Positions 9,808 through 20,844 of a stretch of DNA of 64,000 nucleotides are shown piece after piece. This stretch comes from Tridacna crocea. Its lineage: Eukaryota > Mollusca > Bivalvia > Cardiida > Cardiidae. The position numbers and the translations under genes were made by a program. Location: positions 33,016,619 to 33,080,618 of the forward strand of contig OX031071.1 of assembly GCA_943736015.1 (NCBI GenBank). Reading direction: 5' to 3'. Position 1 is the stretch's first letter; the number at the start of each line of letters is the position of its first letter. The notes beneath the pieces are model-generated. The model was not told the origin of the DNA, did no database searches, and saw only the letters and a list, made by a program, of their open reading frames with translations.

Positions 9808-10795
9808 TCATTGGCAAAGTAGAAAGCATTGTGAGAATGGGCGAAGATGCCGGTCACCAGCATCCTCTCCCATTTCCACAATGCTTAAAAAGGCCAATTT
9901 CCCTGTAGCAAGTGCATATTGCTTATACATATCAAAATAGCTCAAGAAGATAAGACCGAAGGCAAAATAGGAAAATTGATAAACATTGAAAACATTGTGA
10001 GAATGGGCGAAGATGCCGGCTACCAGCATTCTCTCCCCTTTCCACAATGTTTCAAAAGACCTGTTTCCCTGAGGCAAGGATATATTGCTTATATGTACAT
10101 ATCAAAATTGTTCAAGAGAATAAGACCATAGACAAAGTATGAGAGTTGATAAAAGTAGAAAACATATTGTGAGAATGGGCGAAGATGCTAGCTGGTTACC
10201 AACATCCTCTCCCCTTTCCACAATGTTTCAAAAGGCCTATTTCCCTGAAGCAAAAGTATATTGCTTATACATATCAAAATTGCTCAAGAGAATAAGACTG
10301 AAGGCAAAAGATGAAAATAGATAAAGTTGAAAGAATGGGGGAAGACGCTGGTTACCAGCATCCTCTCCCCTTTCCACAATGTTTCAAAAGGCTTATTTCC
10401 CTGTATCAAGAGTATACTGCTTATACATATCAATAAGACCGAAGGCAAAAGATGAAAATTGATAAAGTTGAAAGCATTGTGAGAAAGGGGGAAGACGCTG
10501 GCCACCAGCATACTCTCCCCTATCCACAATGTTTCAAAAGGCTTATTTCCCTGTATCAAGAGTATATTGCTTATACATATCAAAATTGTTCAAGAAAATG
10601 AGACCGAAGGCAAAAGATGAAAATTGATAAATATGAAAGCATTGTGAGAATGGGGGAAGATGCTGGCCACCAGCATCATCTCCCCTTTCCACAATGTTTC
10701 AAAAGGCCTATTTTCTTGTAGCAAGAATAAATTTCTTATACATACCAAAATTGTTCAAGAGAATAAGACCGAAGGCAATAGATGAAAGCTGAGGG
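9808..10795 (+). repeat. tandem array of hairpin units (family B)
   Basis: Six units, with hairpins near 9828, 9993, 10166, 10330, 10474 and 10645 (spacing about 145-173 bp). Each holds ATTGTGAGAATGGG, GAAGATGCTGG, ACCAGCATCCTCTCC and CCTTTCCACAATG, which together form an inverted repeat, followed by a constant AT-rich segment (TATTGCTTATACATATCAAA, AAGACCGAAGGCAAA). The hairpin is a recognisable variant of the palindrome in the TTAA MITE family, so the array probably arose by tandem amplification of a MITE relative. Confidence 0.85.
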
Positions 10796-10805
10796 CACTG
10801 GCGTG

Positions 10806-12345
10806 TCTAAAAGTTTCGAAGTTTGAATATCACTATGCGTTTCAGTTTTCGGGGGTTTAATACATGTATCAACGTGCACTTCAGGTTTTGGTAAAAGTTG
10901 GTATCAACGTGCGTTTCAGTAATCAATATCACCGTGCGTTTCGGTTTTCGTGTGTTTAATACATGTTTCAGTTTTTCGTAAAACTCGGTAACTGTTTGTG
11001 CGTGCGTTTCAAAAATCGATATCACGTGCGTTTCGGTTTTCGGGTGTTCAATACATGTAACAACGTGCGCTTCAGTTTTTGGTAAAAGTCGGTAACTGTT
11101 TGTGCGTGCGTTTCAGTAATCAATATCACCGTGCGTTTCGGTTTTTGTGTGTTTAATACATGTATCAACGTGCGTTTCAGTTTTTCGGGTGTTTAATACA
11201 TGTATCAACGTGCGCTTCAGTTTTTTGTAAAAGTCGGTAACTGTTTGTACGTGCGTTTCAGTAATCAATATCACCGTGCGTTTCGGTTTTCGTTTGTTTA
11301 ATACATGTATCAACGTGCGTTTAGGTTTTCGTGTGTTTAATACATGTATCAACGTCCCCTTCAGTTTTTGGGTGTTTAATACATGTATCAACGTGCGTTT
11401 CAGTTTTTCGGGTGTTCAATACATGTATCAACGTGCGTTTCAGTTTTTCGTAAAACTCGGTAACTGTTTGTGCGTGCGTTTCAGTAATTACTATCACCGT
11501 GCGTTTCGGTTTTCGGGTGTTCAATACATGTATCAACGTGCGCTTCAGTTTTTGGTAAAAGTCGGTAACTGTTTGTGCGTGCATTTCAGCAATCAATATC
11601 ACCAGGCGTTTCGGTTTTCGTGTGTTTAATACATGTATCAACGTGCGTTTCAGTTTTTCGGTTGTTGAATACATGTATCAACGTGCGTTTAGGTTTTCAT
11701 GTGTTTAATACATGTATCAACGTGCGCTTCAGTTTTTCGGTTGTTGAATACATGTATCAACGTGCGTTTAGGTTTTCATGTGTTTAATACATGTATCAAC
11801 GTGCGCTTCAGTTTTTTTTTGTAAAACTCGGTAATTGTTTGTGCGTGCGTTTCAGTAATTACTATCACCGTGCGTTTCGGTTTTCGGGTGTTTAATACAT
11901 GTATCAACGTGCGTTTCAGTTTTTGGTAAAAGTCGGTAACTGTTTGTGCGTGCGTTTCGGTAATCAATATCACCGTGCGTTTCAGTTTTTCGTGTGTTTA
12001 ATACATGTATCAAAGTGCGTTTCAGTTTTTCGTGTGTTTAATACATGTATCAACGTGCGCTTAGGTTTTCGTGTGTTTAATGCATGTATCAACGTGCGCT
12101 TCAGTTTTTGGGTGTTTAATACATGTATCAACGTGCGCTCCAGTTTTTGGTAGAAGTCGGTATCACCGTGCGTTTCGGTTCTCGTGTGTTTAAGTATTCA
12201 ATATCACCGCGCGTTTCGATGTTCGGGTGTTTAATACATGTATCAACGTGCGTTTTAGTTTTTTGTAAAAGTCAGTATCATCGTGCGTTTCGGTTTTTAT
12301 GGGTTTAATATATGTATCAACGTGCGTTTCAGTTTTTGGTTTCTG
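10806..12345 (+). repeat. 1.5-kb minisatellite of GTGCGTTTC units
   Basis: Dozens of units mixing three blocks: GTTTAATACATGTATCAAC, GTGCGTTTCAGTTTTTCG, and GGTAACTGTTTGTGCGTGCG with a following ATCAATATCACC block. Units of about 40-100 bp are shuffled into higher-order patterns. Few stop codons occur on either strand, so long repetitive frames appear in several registers, but none has a credible start or protein domain. I treat the array as non-coding. Confidence 0.9.
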
Positions 12346-13004
12346 ATTTGAATTTGTCAATCACACCCACACACAAACTAAATGAAATAAGTAAACAAAA
12401 GTAAGTTATCCGAAAAGAAAGAATTAAAGCTTTGGATCAGTAAACCTCGGCGAATCTAATAACTTTTGGTGGGTTTTGTACAATGTCCCCGTGCGTTTCG
12501 GTTTTCGTCTGCTTAGGTATACGTGCGTTTCGGTTTTTGTTTTATAATTTAAAAACGCTGATCACAAAAATATATTAATAATTAAAAACTTAAACATTTA
12601 TATTGGATGGTCACGAAAGGTTCGAATCTTTGTCGCTTTTGCTAAGATTATCCTTTAACCCATTACCACTTGTACTATCCCTTGTTTTGAGCCGCAGAAC
12701 AATACTATTACATAGAACATTAACAAGCAATTTATTCCTTTTTCACAATATTTTCTTTACCATTAGATACGTGTTTTTCTTATTAAAGGCGCTTTGAAAT
12801 GTCGTCTGCTACTTCTTTCAATTTGACTGTGACCTATCTAACATTTCAAAGTCGTCTGGTAAGTGTTTCATGGTTGGTCATCCGAACAACAACAACAATG
12901 GTGAAAAAGAACATATGATACAGATCATAACATTTAATTAAAGTTAAATCAAAATACACAAGCTTTTTCTGCATTTATACGGTATGCTATTAACTGATTA
13001 CTTT
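12346..13004. other. no gene recognised
   Basis: AT-rich. Two stray GTGCGTTTCGGTTTT units near 12490-12535 mark decayed edges of the minisatellite. Confidence 0.4.
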
Positions 13005-13078
13005 TTGCGTGCATTTCGGTAATTACTTTGCGTTTCAGCGTTTCCTGCGTTTCGGTATTTCTATGGACCCGTGTTTGC
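13005..13078 (+). repeat. inverted partner of 5600-5668
   Basis: Contains TGCGTTTCAGCG, TTTCCTGCGTTTCGG and ATTTCTATGGACCC. Read in reverse complement it matches the left inner cluster almost base for base over about 70 bp. Confidence 0.8.
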
Positions 13079-13464
13079 CTTTAATTATAGAATGTCGAGT
13101 GATATCTGATCATCCATGTTTGCTAATTGAGTTAATCATGACATAATTTTCAAAGTGTACAACCGTCGAATTGTTTCCGAAACATCACAAAAATCATGTC
13201 TTCGTATATCAAATGCTCTAAAGTTATAACGGCACGTCGCCAAGCCGTCACATGTACTCGCTGTCTTGGTCACAACATCTTACTTGTGATACAGGCAATG
13301 AAGTAATTTAAATTTGAAATTAAGGAATAAACAAGCAAGCCATCAACCTCGGCCCATACATACTAGTCCCACTTCTGAAAGAAGAAGCCTACCTACTCCC
13401 CCTACAGAATAAGCTGCATGGTATCCGAAGGGAAGGGGTGATTTCATATTTAAAAAAATGATTT

Positions 13465-13690
13465 ATGAACATCATAGCTATTGTACAGATCATTGGTGGT
13501 GTCCGTGGTCGTGAGGTAGAGCGTCGGCCTCATAACCTAAGGGTCCTGAGTTCGATACCTGGGAGCGGGTGTCAACTTTGGGATTTTTCATTGGCCCACA
13601 CATTCGGCGCGAGTACTGGTGTAGTTCCCAGGAAGCAGAATCGAGAGAGATTAGTATAAGTTGTAAGAACTTGTTTCTCAATCGATGTAA
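13465..13690 (+). mobile_element. tRNA-derived SINE, family 2
   Basis: Head with GAGGTAGAGCGTCGGCC and GAGTTCGATACCTGGG, then a body ending in CGAGTACTGGTGTAGTTCCC and CAGGAAGCAGAA. Related copies lie at 18615 and 48540. Confidence 0.7.
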
Positions 13691-13751
13691 AATAAATATG
13701 TTTAAACTATAGCTATTGTAAGTACTACATGCTAAATATTCTTGTTGTGTT

Positions 13752-13900
13752 TAGCTCTACTGGTCGAAGGCTAGAATAGCTTATGCAATAGCGTGTTTCT
13801 CTATGACCATGCGTCCGTCTGTTAACTTTCCTTGTTAACGGGAGTCCACAGTTTTTCTTTGATTCACTTCAAAAGAAAGCCAGTAGGGCGTCTTGGGGCT
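13752..13900. repeat. mollusc-type dispersed repeat (TAGCTCTACTGG)
   Basis: TTTAGCTCTACTGGTCGAAG followed by ATGCGTCCGTCTG. The same arrangement recurs at 22380-22500, where it runs into a CTGT microsatellite. Confidence 0.6.
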
Positions 13901-14199
13901 TCTTGTTTTATGGATGAACGGTGTTGTTGTTCAATAATGCCCATGATTCCGCTTTATTTATGTTTTATCAAATTTAATTTTGTTACAAAATATTGAAATA
14001 GAAATGTCAAATGCAAAAGCGAAAACAATCAACATGGCATCATTCATCCATGTATACATTCATCCATTATGTTTCGTTTATATCTATTATAATCTTGTCT
14101 TATATTGGGAGTATTTTTAACCAAATAAACTTTTTTTTTACAATTAAGTTCGACTGTTATTTTCTATCATTCAAATAGATTTCCTCCGTGAAATCATGA

Positions 14200-14352
14200 T
14201 ACAAAATGACCACACATATGGTACGAAATGGTAATATCATGGTACGAAATGACCAATCCTATGGTACGAAATGGTAATTTCATGGTACGATATGATCAAT
14301 CCTATAGTACGAAATGACTGGTACAAAATGGTTATGGTACGAAATGTCCATA
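14200..14352 (+). repeat. short-repeat array, right outer arm
   Basis: Seven or eight copies of TGGTACGAAATG and variants at about 20-bp spacing. It is the reverse-complement counterpart of 5218-5350. Confidence 0.8.
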
Positions 14353-14566
14353 ATTCGAATGACTTATGTGCAATTGTAATGGGTTTCCATGACCTGTCAA
14401 ATCTGAAGTTAACAATGCGAGTCCCTCCAATGACCAACTTTAAACAAGGTAAAAGAATAAGTTATCGACTTCTAATGGTTATGTATCTTCAGAGAAACAT
14501 GTATATGGTGATCATAGAATCTTTATACATGTTTTCTGACTAGCAGTGGTCATCTCACATTACACT

Positions 14567-14706
14567 ACTACTCAAAATTTGCTAGGGATCGCCCTGAAAG
14601 ATTCACCCTAAATATATAGGTGGCAGGTAGCATGTATGGTTTTACAATATGTTACATCACCACACTGATCAATAAAGATTTTTAAATGACCAGTGGAAAT
14701 TGATCT
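14567..14706. repeat. unknown repeat shared with 3818
   Basis: Same sequence as the proximal part of 3818-4035, including GCTAGGGATCGCCCT and GGCAGGTAGCATGTATGG. Here the attached MITE is complete. Confidence 0.75.
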
Positions 14707-14931
14707 TTAAGCTTTTACCTCACAATGCCGACTGTTAAAGACACTGAGAAAGAAGCCTTTGGAAAACATTGTTGGAAAAGGAGAAAATGCTGGATAATTG
14801 CATTATCTCCTTTTCCAACGATGTTTTCTACCCTAAGACAGACAGCATAGTGCACATTGCATATCATTTTGGGTCAGCAAATGCTTTCAACTAGGATAAA
14901 TCTAGAATTTTACAGTATGGTAAAGAGTTAA
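14707..14931 (-). mobile_element. TTAA-hairpin MITE copy
   Basis: TTAA at both ends. The left terminus is degenerate (GCTTTTACCTCACAATGCC) and the hairpin loop reads GCTGGATAATTGCAT, with mismatches. Confidence 0.75.
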
Positions 14932-16312
14932 TTCAAAACTGTTGTAACATATAAACCCATACAGAAATATGTAAGTGATCCCTATCAAAGTTCAGTGTTG
15001 CATCCAGGCTGCGCGATTGCGGGATTCACGCTTTATTTTTTGCCGTCACGCAATTCCGTGAATGTAATGGGGAAGCAATTGCGCAATATCGGTGTAACTT
15101 CCGCGAAAAGAAGACACAGCTGCGTGCATAAAAGAGAGATTAAAAAAGTCGGGTCAATAAAATAATCAGAAGTCCGACAATGCTTCCTTACATGTATGTA
15201 GACAGTTCCAGGTGGTTTCTGATTTCGTAGTGAAGTCTCTATTGAAGTGGGGAAACAGTATATCTACGCATGCCCATTGAATGTTTACTTTCATAATGCT
15301 GACCATTATCTCCCGCTAGATGGCATTCTATAAATACTCATCTATCTGATATGGGCATCCTGGGTACAGAGCTGAACCACTTTCCTACGTGACAACCGTT
15401 ACTTTGAATTTAAAACAAAAAAACGGTTTACCCAATAAAACGCTACCACGTGCAATTCACTCAAATATGATCACCAGTTTAGAGAAATCTGTTGCTAAAG
15501 CAAGTCTCATTTCTCCTCAAACGTATTGATACGTAAAAGCTTTTTTCAACATTGCTACTTTATAGAGCGTAATATTACAGTCAGCCCGCTTTCGGGGCTA
15601 GTAGTGATGCGTCATATAAGACAGTCGAATCTTCGAAGAACATGACATGCGCAGACAACGTAATGCTGACGAATTGAAGAACCCGGCGATTTTAAACTTG
15701 CGAATTGTCATGTATTCCGCCAAAAGGAAACATGTCAAAGACTTTCATTGGTTCTGTTGGCGACGCCGATGGTTCATACGATGATATTATGGAAAGAATT
15801 GATTGAAAACAGCGGGGAATAAACTTAAGTTTGTTCGGCCCCAGATTCTGACTTACTACCGAGGATGTATCGTAATCATGAACAGAAATTGATGTGTACA
15901 TCTATAGATGCACATTATCAATCAGGAATGAGAATCTATAATGTTTTGTGTTAGAAATAAGGTAAGATCAACCTAATAGGCATCAACCCTCCCCTGTGGG
16001 CCGTAAAATATAGATCTAGCAAATATCCTGTCAGCCCTTGAGAGACAGTATTTATTTCCATTCAGGAAATTTACCAGATAAATATATATTTTGTGTATAC
16101 TTAATTTTCTTTCACCCACCCCCGAAAATTTTTACTCCCCCCATTTTGAAAATCCATGGGGGATCTCCCCCTCTTGGCAGAATTCCTGGATGCAACACTG
16201 AAGTTTGAATAGTATACATGTATTTCCGTTTTAACAGATCTCCATTGAAAGTGGATCTTCAGCCAATACTGGTGAGTAGCCAGTTGGGATTTAGTACTTC
16301 AAAATAGACTAG
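14932..16312. other. no gene recognised
   Basis: Mostly unique-looking sequence. There is a short frame at 15734-15811 (MSKTFIGSVGDADGSYDD...) in reasonable start context, but nothing supports it as a gene. A C/A-rich tract lies near 16110-16180. Confidence 0.3.
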
Positions 16313-16965
16313 TGAACTCTGTACCAAACGACAAAATTGTGGACAGGTCCAAATTGAGAGCATTAAAATTTTGCAGACGACAAAATAGATATGACTGTAA
16401 AGTTGAAATTTGGTTTGTGGATGGTAGAAAACATTGTGGTTAGCAGCATTTTCTCCTTTTCCGACAATGTTTTCAAAGGGCTTCTTTCTCGGGGTCGTTA
16501 AAAAGAGGGATTGTTTGGTAAAAAATTAAGATCTACATAATGAACTCTTTACAAAACAATCCCTACTTCAACTTTTTACCAAGCGACAAAATTAAAGACT
16601 TGTCCAAATTGAAAGCATTTGCAGACAACAAAATGGATGTGGCTCAAAGATTGAAGACTGTTTTGGGAAGGGTAGAAAACATTGTGGGAAAAGGAGAAAA
16701 TGCTGGTTACCAGCATTTTCTCCTTTTCCCACAATGTTTTCAGAAGGCTTTTGTCCAAGAATCGTTAAAAGTCGGTAAAAGTGTGGTAAAGGGTTAAGCG
16801 ACCCTTTGGAAGAAGGCATTTGGAAGAAAGAGGGCATTGGGAAACTTTGAGATAGAAGGAGAAAATGCTGGTAACCAACATTTTCTCCTTCTCCCACAAT
16901 ATTTTCCACTGTCTCTTAAAAACAAACAAACAAAAAAATCTTTTGTGTAACATATGATTTGTCTT
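16313..16965. mobile_element. cluster of three TTAA-hairpin MITEs
   Basis: Copy 1, 16313-16529 (+), has a hairpin shortened by loss of its left arm. Copy 2, 16538-16796 (+), has an intact 69-nt palindrome at 16672-16741 and ends GGTAAAGGGTTAA. Copy 3, 16800-16965 (-), has the hairpin with its outer arm shortened. The first two are separated by only about 10 bp. Confidence 0.8.
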
Positions 16966-16974
16966 TTGCAAAGG

Positions 16975-17235
16975 CTGTTGGTTCGGAGTTTGATCCCCGG
17001 ATCAGCCAATTTGTTTCCGAGGATTGATGGTGTTCATTGCTGCAGGATTGAGTGTACTCTCATGGCTGATCCTTCTTTCCATGATGGTTATGTGAGAAAG
17101 TAGCCTTTGCCTTAGAAAGAATATTGTGGGGAGTACTGGTTGAAAGAAACTCCAGGAACATATGGATAGGTCCACTGGCAGCCCTGACATAACCGAAATA
17201 AAATTGAAAACTATGTTAAACAACATAAAAACAAT
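16975..17235 (+). mobile_element. SINE family 1, 5' truncated
   Basis: Begins at the B-box region (GGAGTTTGATCCCCGG). The body matches 3428-3722, including GGGGAGTACTGGTTG, AACTCCAGGAACA and GGTCCACTGGCAGC. Confidence 0.7.
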
Positions 17236-17251
17236 CACTCTGCTTACTTTT

Positions 17252-17436
17252 GGTGATCCCCTTTCAGAAGAAGGCATTTGAAAGAAAGAGGACATTGGAA
17301 AACATTTTGAGAGGAGGAGAAAATGCTGGTAACCAGCACTTTCTCCTTTTCCCACAATGCCTTCCACTCTCGTAAGAAGCAAACAATTATGATGTGTGTT
17401 ACATTTGATTTGTCGTCTTTCAATTTAGACAAGTCT
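17252..17436 (-). mobile_element. TTAA-hairpin MITE, divergent
   Basis: The hairpin at 17310-17365 has several mismatches. The left end resembles copy 3 of the preceding cluster (AGAAGAAGGCATTTG), so the two share a recent common source. Confidence 0.7.
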
Positions 17437-17439
17437 TAA

Positions 17440-17743
17440 AGAGGCAATAATACTCATTTTAAGCCAGTTTTAACTCATTTTGTTTTTATTTTATCAAAAT
17501 ATAGTCATTCTTGTAAATCTATGCCAAATATTGCGCCTGACGGTTGCAAGGTTGCTTAGGTTACGCCTGATAGAAAATGCATTTCGCGGACTTGCGGCCT
17601 GCAATGTAAACAGACTGGTCGTTTCCGGATTTTGAATCGCAGATTTTCGATATCCGTTATACACTCGGGGTAGATTCGTATGATGATCATGCATACTGTA
17701 ACGTGACTATGTTTGACCTTGGCCTTGATGCGGTATATAAAGG
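17440..17743 (+). repeat. dispersed repeat R4, copy 1
   Basis: About 300 bp starting TTAAAGAGGCAATAATACTC. It is present in reverse complement at 63166-63470, where it ends TTATTGCCTCTTTAAA. It includes ATTTTATCAAAATATA and ATTTGACC-like ends. Confidence 0.8.
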
Positions 17744-17799
17744 AAAATGGATGGTTCTCTGTTGCAGCCTCTATTTTTAGACGGAGATCGAGGCCTATA

Positions 17800-17990
17800 T
17801 GTAAGTTACACCGTATCCGACTCTAGGCGGAAACCAACGATAAATTTCCGTGAGTCACCGCCATTGTTTACAGCTTCGATCGTCAGCCAGTTTTCTTCTG
17901 GCCAATTTTCGGTTTTTCACACAAACCCCCGTGTTTCTTTTTTCATTTACACGATATATGTCAGTAATTTATCCTTGTGTACACAAAGGA
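17800..17990 (+). repeat. dispersed repeat R5, copy 1
   Basis: About 190 bp matching 55140-55336 in reverse complement (CGTATCCGACTCTAGGCGG, AGCCAGTTTTC). Both copies keep an open frame containing SDSRRKPT and IVSQFS. It could be a fragment of a transposon coding region, but no family is recognised. Confidence 0.7.
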
Positions 17991-18137
17991 CAGATTTCTG
18001 TGCCATTCTATTTTTCTTTTTGAAATTTAACAGCGTTTCTGCTCACCGGCTGTTGACAGGCATCTGTAATATTTGTGGTTTCATAAAGATATAAACCCTC
18101 ATTTGGAATCGGGCCTTTGGCACTCCAAGTCCCAGAT

Positions 18138-18490
18138 ATAAGGTAGTAGACCCCTAATACCTCTAGTGCTGCATTGCATAAAGTTTTCTTGATAGTTGAT
18201 AAATACAGATTTATACAGGTATAATACCTTTGCACATTTTTAATCGACCAGAAATTTCTTTATGTCTATCTTGAAATTATTTGAAGATACTTTTGTTAGT
18301 TTCTAGAAAAGGGAGGTAATTACTATCTCTCTTTGTAATGAAGATATAGTGGTTTTCGATATATATAAATGATAATTCTAGAAAAGACAAAAAGCAGTAC
18401 AATAACACTCTTTTTTTCAATCATAGCAAATTCTGTAGGACAATATTATTGTTGAAATAGCTTTTTTCTATTAGTGGTCGAGTACGTTTA
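18138..18490 (+). repeat. dispersed repeat R3, copy 2
   Basis: Direct-orientation match to 2738-3110, with about 20 percent divergence by eye. Confidence 0.8.
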
Positions 18491-18614
18491 GCCAATTCAT
18501 CTGAAACTCTGATGGGTGGAGTAGAACAGGAGTTGTCTTTTGAATTTTCTCCTACATTTATTGATGAGGATATTTTTCAGCCTACAACATTTTTAATTTG
18601 AAATTAATTATAAA

Positions 18615-18790
18615 ACAGGGCCTGGCTGGGTAGCTGAGTAGTCACTGTATCTGCATGTATGTCCTATGACCTGAAGGTTGTGGGTTTGATATCTGTATTG
18701 AACTTCTTTCTTTCGATTTTTCGCCTCTCACATCTGATGCATGTAAGAACAGCTGTCATTGGCTTTGGAAAGAAAGTTATGCATCCTGTA
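18615..18790 (+). mobile_element. SINE family 2, decayed head
   Basis: GGTAGCTGAGTAGTC and GGTTGTGGGTTTGATATC stand where the A and B boxes would be. The body TTTTCGCCTCTCAC and GGCTTTGGAAAGAAAGTT is shared with 48540-48800. Confidence 0.6.
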
Positions 18791-18796
18791 ACACGC

Positions 18797-19017
18797 GAAA
18801 ATGGGCATTCAGACATATACGTAAAATGTCGTTTAGGATCAGCATGCGCAGTCCGCACAGTTGAATCTGAAACGACACTTTTTCTGTTTATGTAATTTTT
18901 GGTTTTGCACAAGTCTACTGTAGCACAAATCTTATATAATCATAAAGTGCCATCTTGGATAGGCCTGCTCAGGATGATACGAGACGACACTTTACGTAAA
19001 TGTCTGAATGCCCCTTT
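18797..19017. mobile_element. foldback MITE (family D)
   Basis: Begins GGGCATTCAGACAT and ends ATGTCTGAATGCCCC, with inverted ends of several tens of bases containing CGACACTTT-type blocks. Related copies lie at 26735-26970 and 50570-50815. Confidence 0.75.
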
Positions 19018-20310
19018 TTGTGTGTCGCAAGCCATATCAGAACTGGTGTGAGAATGTTAGGAAACACATGGGTCTGTCACTGACAACCATAATATGACCT
19101 AAGCTGACAAAATGGTGTTAAACTCCAATACAAACAAAATACAAATGTGTAATATGTTCCCTATAATTATTACCTTGATAACTTGCTATGGTTGTCTCTT
19201 AGAAACCCAGTAAGTTTTGGTTCAGGAGAGATAAGCCTAATCAGGGTTTTCCCTAGGCTTTAAAAATTGGGGGCTATTGTGACCCCCTTCCTCATCTTCA
19301 TTTTAGGGGGTCAAGATAAAACTGGATCTCTTCGTCATCAAGCACGACTTACAATGTATTTCACCTCTAAACTCCAAGAAAAAAAGTCTGTAAGTCATTT
19401 CTGATGGAAAGGTCAATTTCACTTTTTGAAAGACGAAACATTTTTGTCTAAATTGCTCCTTGACATGGCTTGATCGGCTGTTGAAGGAAGCAGACGATAG
19501 AAAAATGCTAAAGTTTTCTTCGTCCTGTCATTAATTTCCATGAACAGCAAAGACTGGTAATGCATAATTTTATATACCGGAAGTAGTGTGAAATAAGCTG
19601 TGAAATACAGAGAACCAAAAACAAGACATCGACTGGGCACATATTTACGACACAATGTCATGTCCAATATACTTTCGGCAAAAATGCGTAAACCGGTCTA
19701 ATTCTATAAATTTAATTCCTGGAAAACCACTTTTATCTAAAATAAACCTTGTGGTTAAAAAAAAAGAATGCTGTTCATCTGATATTGAAGGAGGAACAGA
19801 CTTGGACTTATGACGTTTTATTAAAGTTTGTATGTGATTTAGATTTTGGAAAGTTGCATCACTGATGACACACTGTCGTTTATTTTAGGGGTCATTTGAA
19901 TTAAAATTGCATCTATGACACCAGGTTTGTGTGTCATGGAAAACCATGAGCTTAATGACAAAAAAAAGAAACATCACTGTCAGAGCTTCAGGTAGAGGAA
20001 GTTATCTAGATTTCAAAATTGAAAATATTAATTATTCTCCACTAAACCCTATGGTATGGATACAGATAAGAACTGTCTCATCGAGACGATTCTAATGAGT
20101 ACCCACAACATAGGGTTTGGAAGAGAAATAAAAGATTTAGAATACCATTAGGCATTACTCCCTCTTATCTGGACATCTGACCATGTTTACGATTTCATGT
20201 GTTGCCCATGCTTCTAACAGCTATAAAGCAATGATATGTTTCTAATTTTAGAATAAAGGAATACACAATAAAATGTTTCTAATTTTAGAACGAGGGAATA
20301 CCTATTTTAG
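19018..20310 (+). other. putative CAND1 intron
   Basis: No coding signal before the acceptor at 20309-20310. Duplicated AT-rich blocks (TTCTAATTTTAGAA) lie near 20240-20290. Confidence 0.4.
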
Positions 20311-20474
20311 CCTCATTCCTGAGAAAGAACCAGCGGGCGCTCAAATTGAGCACCCGGGCTTGTTTAGACGTGATGGTACAGAACTACGGTCAGGCGTTGA
20401 CGGCGGGGATGATTAATGATATCATGAAGGAAATGCCGTTATTGATCAACGAAAATGATCTACACGTATCTCAG
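20311..20474 (+). CDS. CAND1: CAND1 exon (middle HEAT repeats)
   Basis: Bounded by CCTATTTTAG| and CTCAG|GTACGT. After a 2-nt split codon the exon reads SFLRKNQRALKLSTRACLDV, then about 34 further residues ending NENDLHVSQ. Vertebrate CAND1 has SFLRKNQRALK at the equivalent place and SDMHVSQ at the end, so identity is strong. CAND1 is a HEAT-repeat protein of about 1,200 residues. It wraps around cullin-RBX1 and promotes exchange of F-box adaptors in ubiquitin ligases, in nucleus and cytosol. The exon has 164 nt, no stop and ends on a complete codon, in phase with the exon at 22024. The remaining exons are not found in order in this window. Confidence 0.9.
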
Positions 20475-20504
20475 GTACGTAGCTAAACTCTAAATCATAC
20501 ACCA

Positions 20505-20711
20505 AAAATGTAGACTTGTCCAAATTGAAAGTACTTACAGAGGACAATTTAAATGTTGCCAAAATGATTAAATTAGTCTCTGGTACATTAGAAAAGATTG
20601 TTGGAAAAGGAGAAAATGCTGGTTAGTAGCATTTTCTCCTTTTCCCACAATGTTTTCAGAGGTCTCTCTCTTTAGGTCATTAAAAGTCGGGATTGTTTTG
20701 TAAAGGTTTAA
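20505..20711 (+). mobile_element. TTAA-hairpin MITE in CAND1 intron
   Basis: Left terminus lost. The hairpin near 20590-20653 has the variant loop GCTGGTTAGTAGC. The right end is GTAAAGGTTTAA. Confidence 0.75.
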
Positions 20712-20844
20712 GTGGTTAGAATAGCTTTTTTGTTTAACAAATATTTTGGCAGGTTGCTGGTATTAGATTTAAGAGAGCTATACTCGGACAGAAGGGGATC
20801 AAAAGTATTTCAGTTATACATCATACCAAGAGAGTTTACATATA

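Noticed and set aside
9808..10795. CRISPR array
   Set aside because: The units are long and contiguous, with no short-repeat/unique-spacer structure, and the genome is clearly eukaryotic.
10807..12308. Long repetitive frames on both strands (THVDTCIKH, YMYQRAF-type repeats)
   Set aside because: They fall entirely in the minisatellite, occur in several registers at once and have no start context or domain.
15734..15811. Short ORF starting MSKTFIGSVGDADG
   Set aside because: Only about 25 codons. The N-terminus loosely recalls innexins, but there is no donor site and no further exons.
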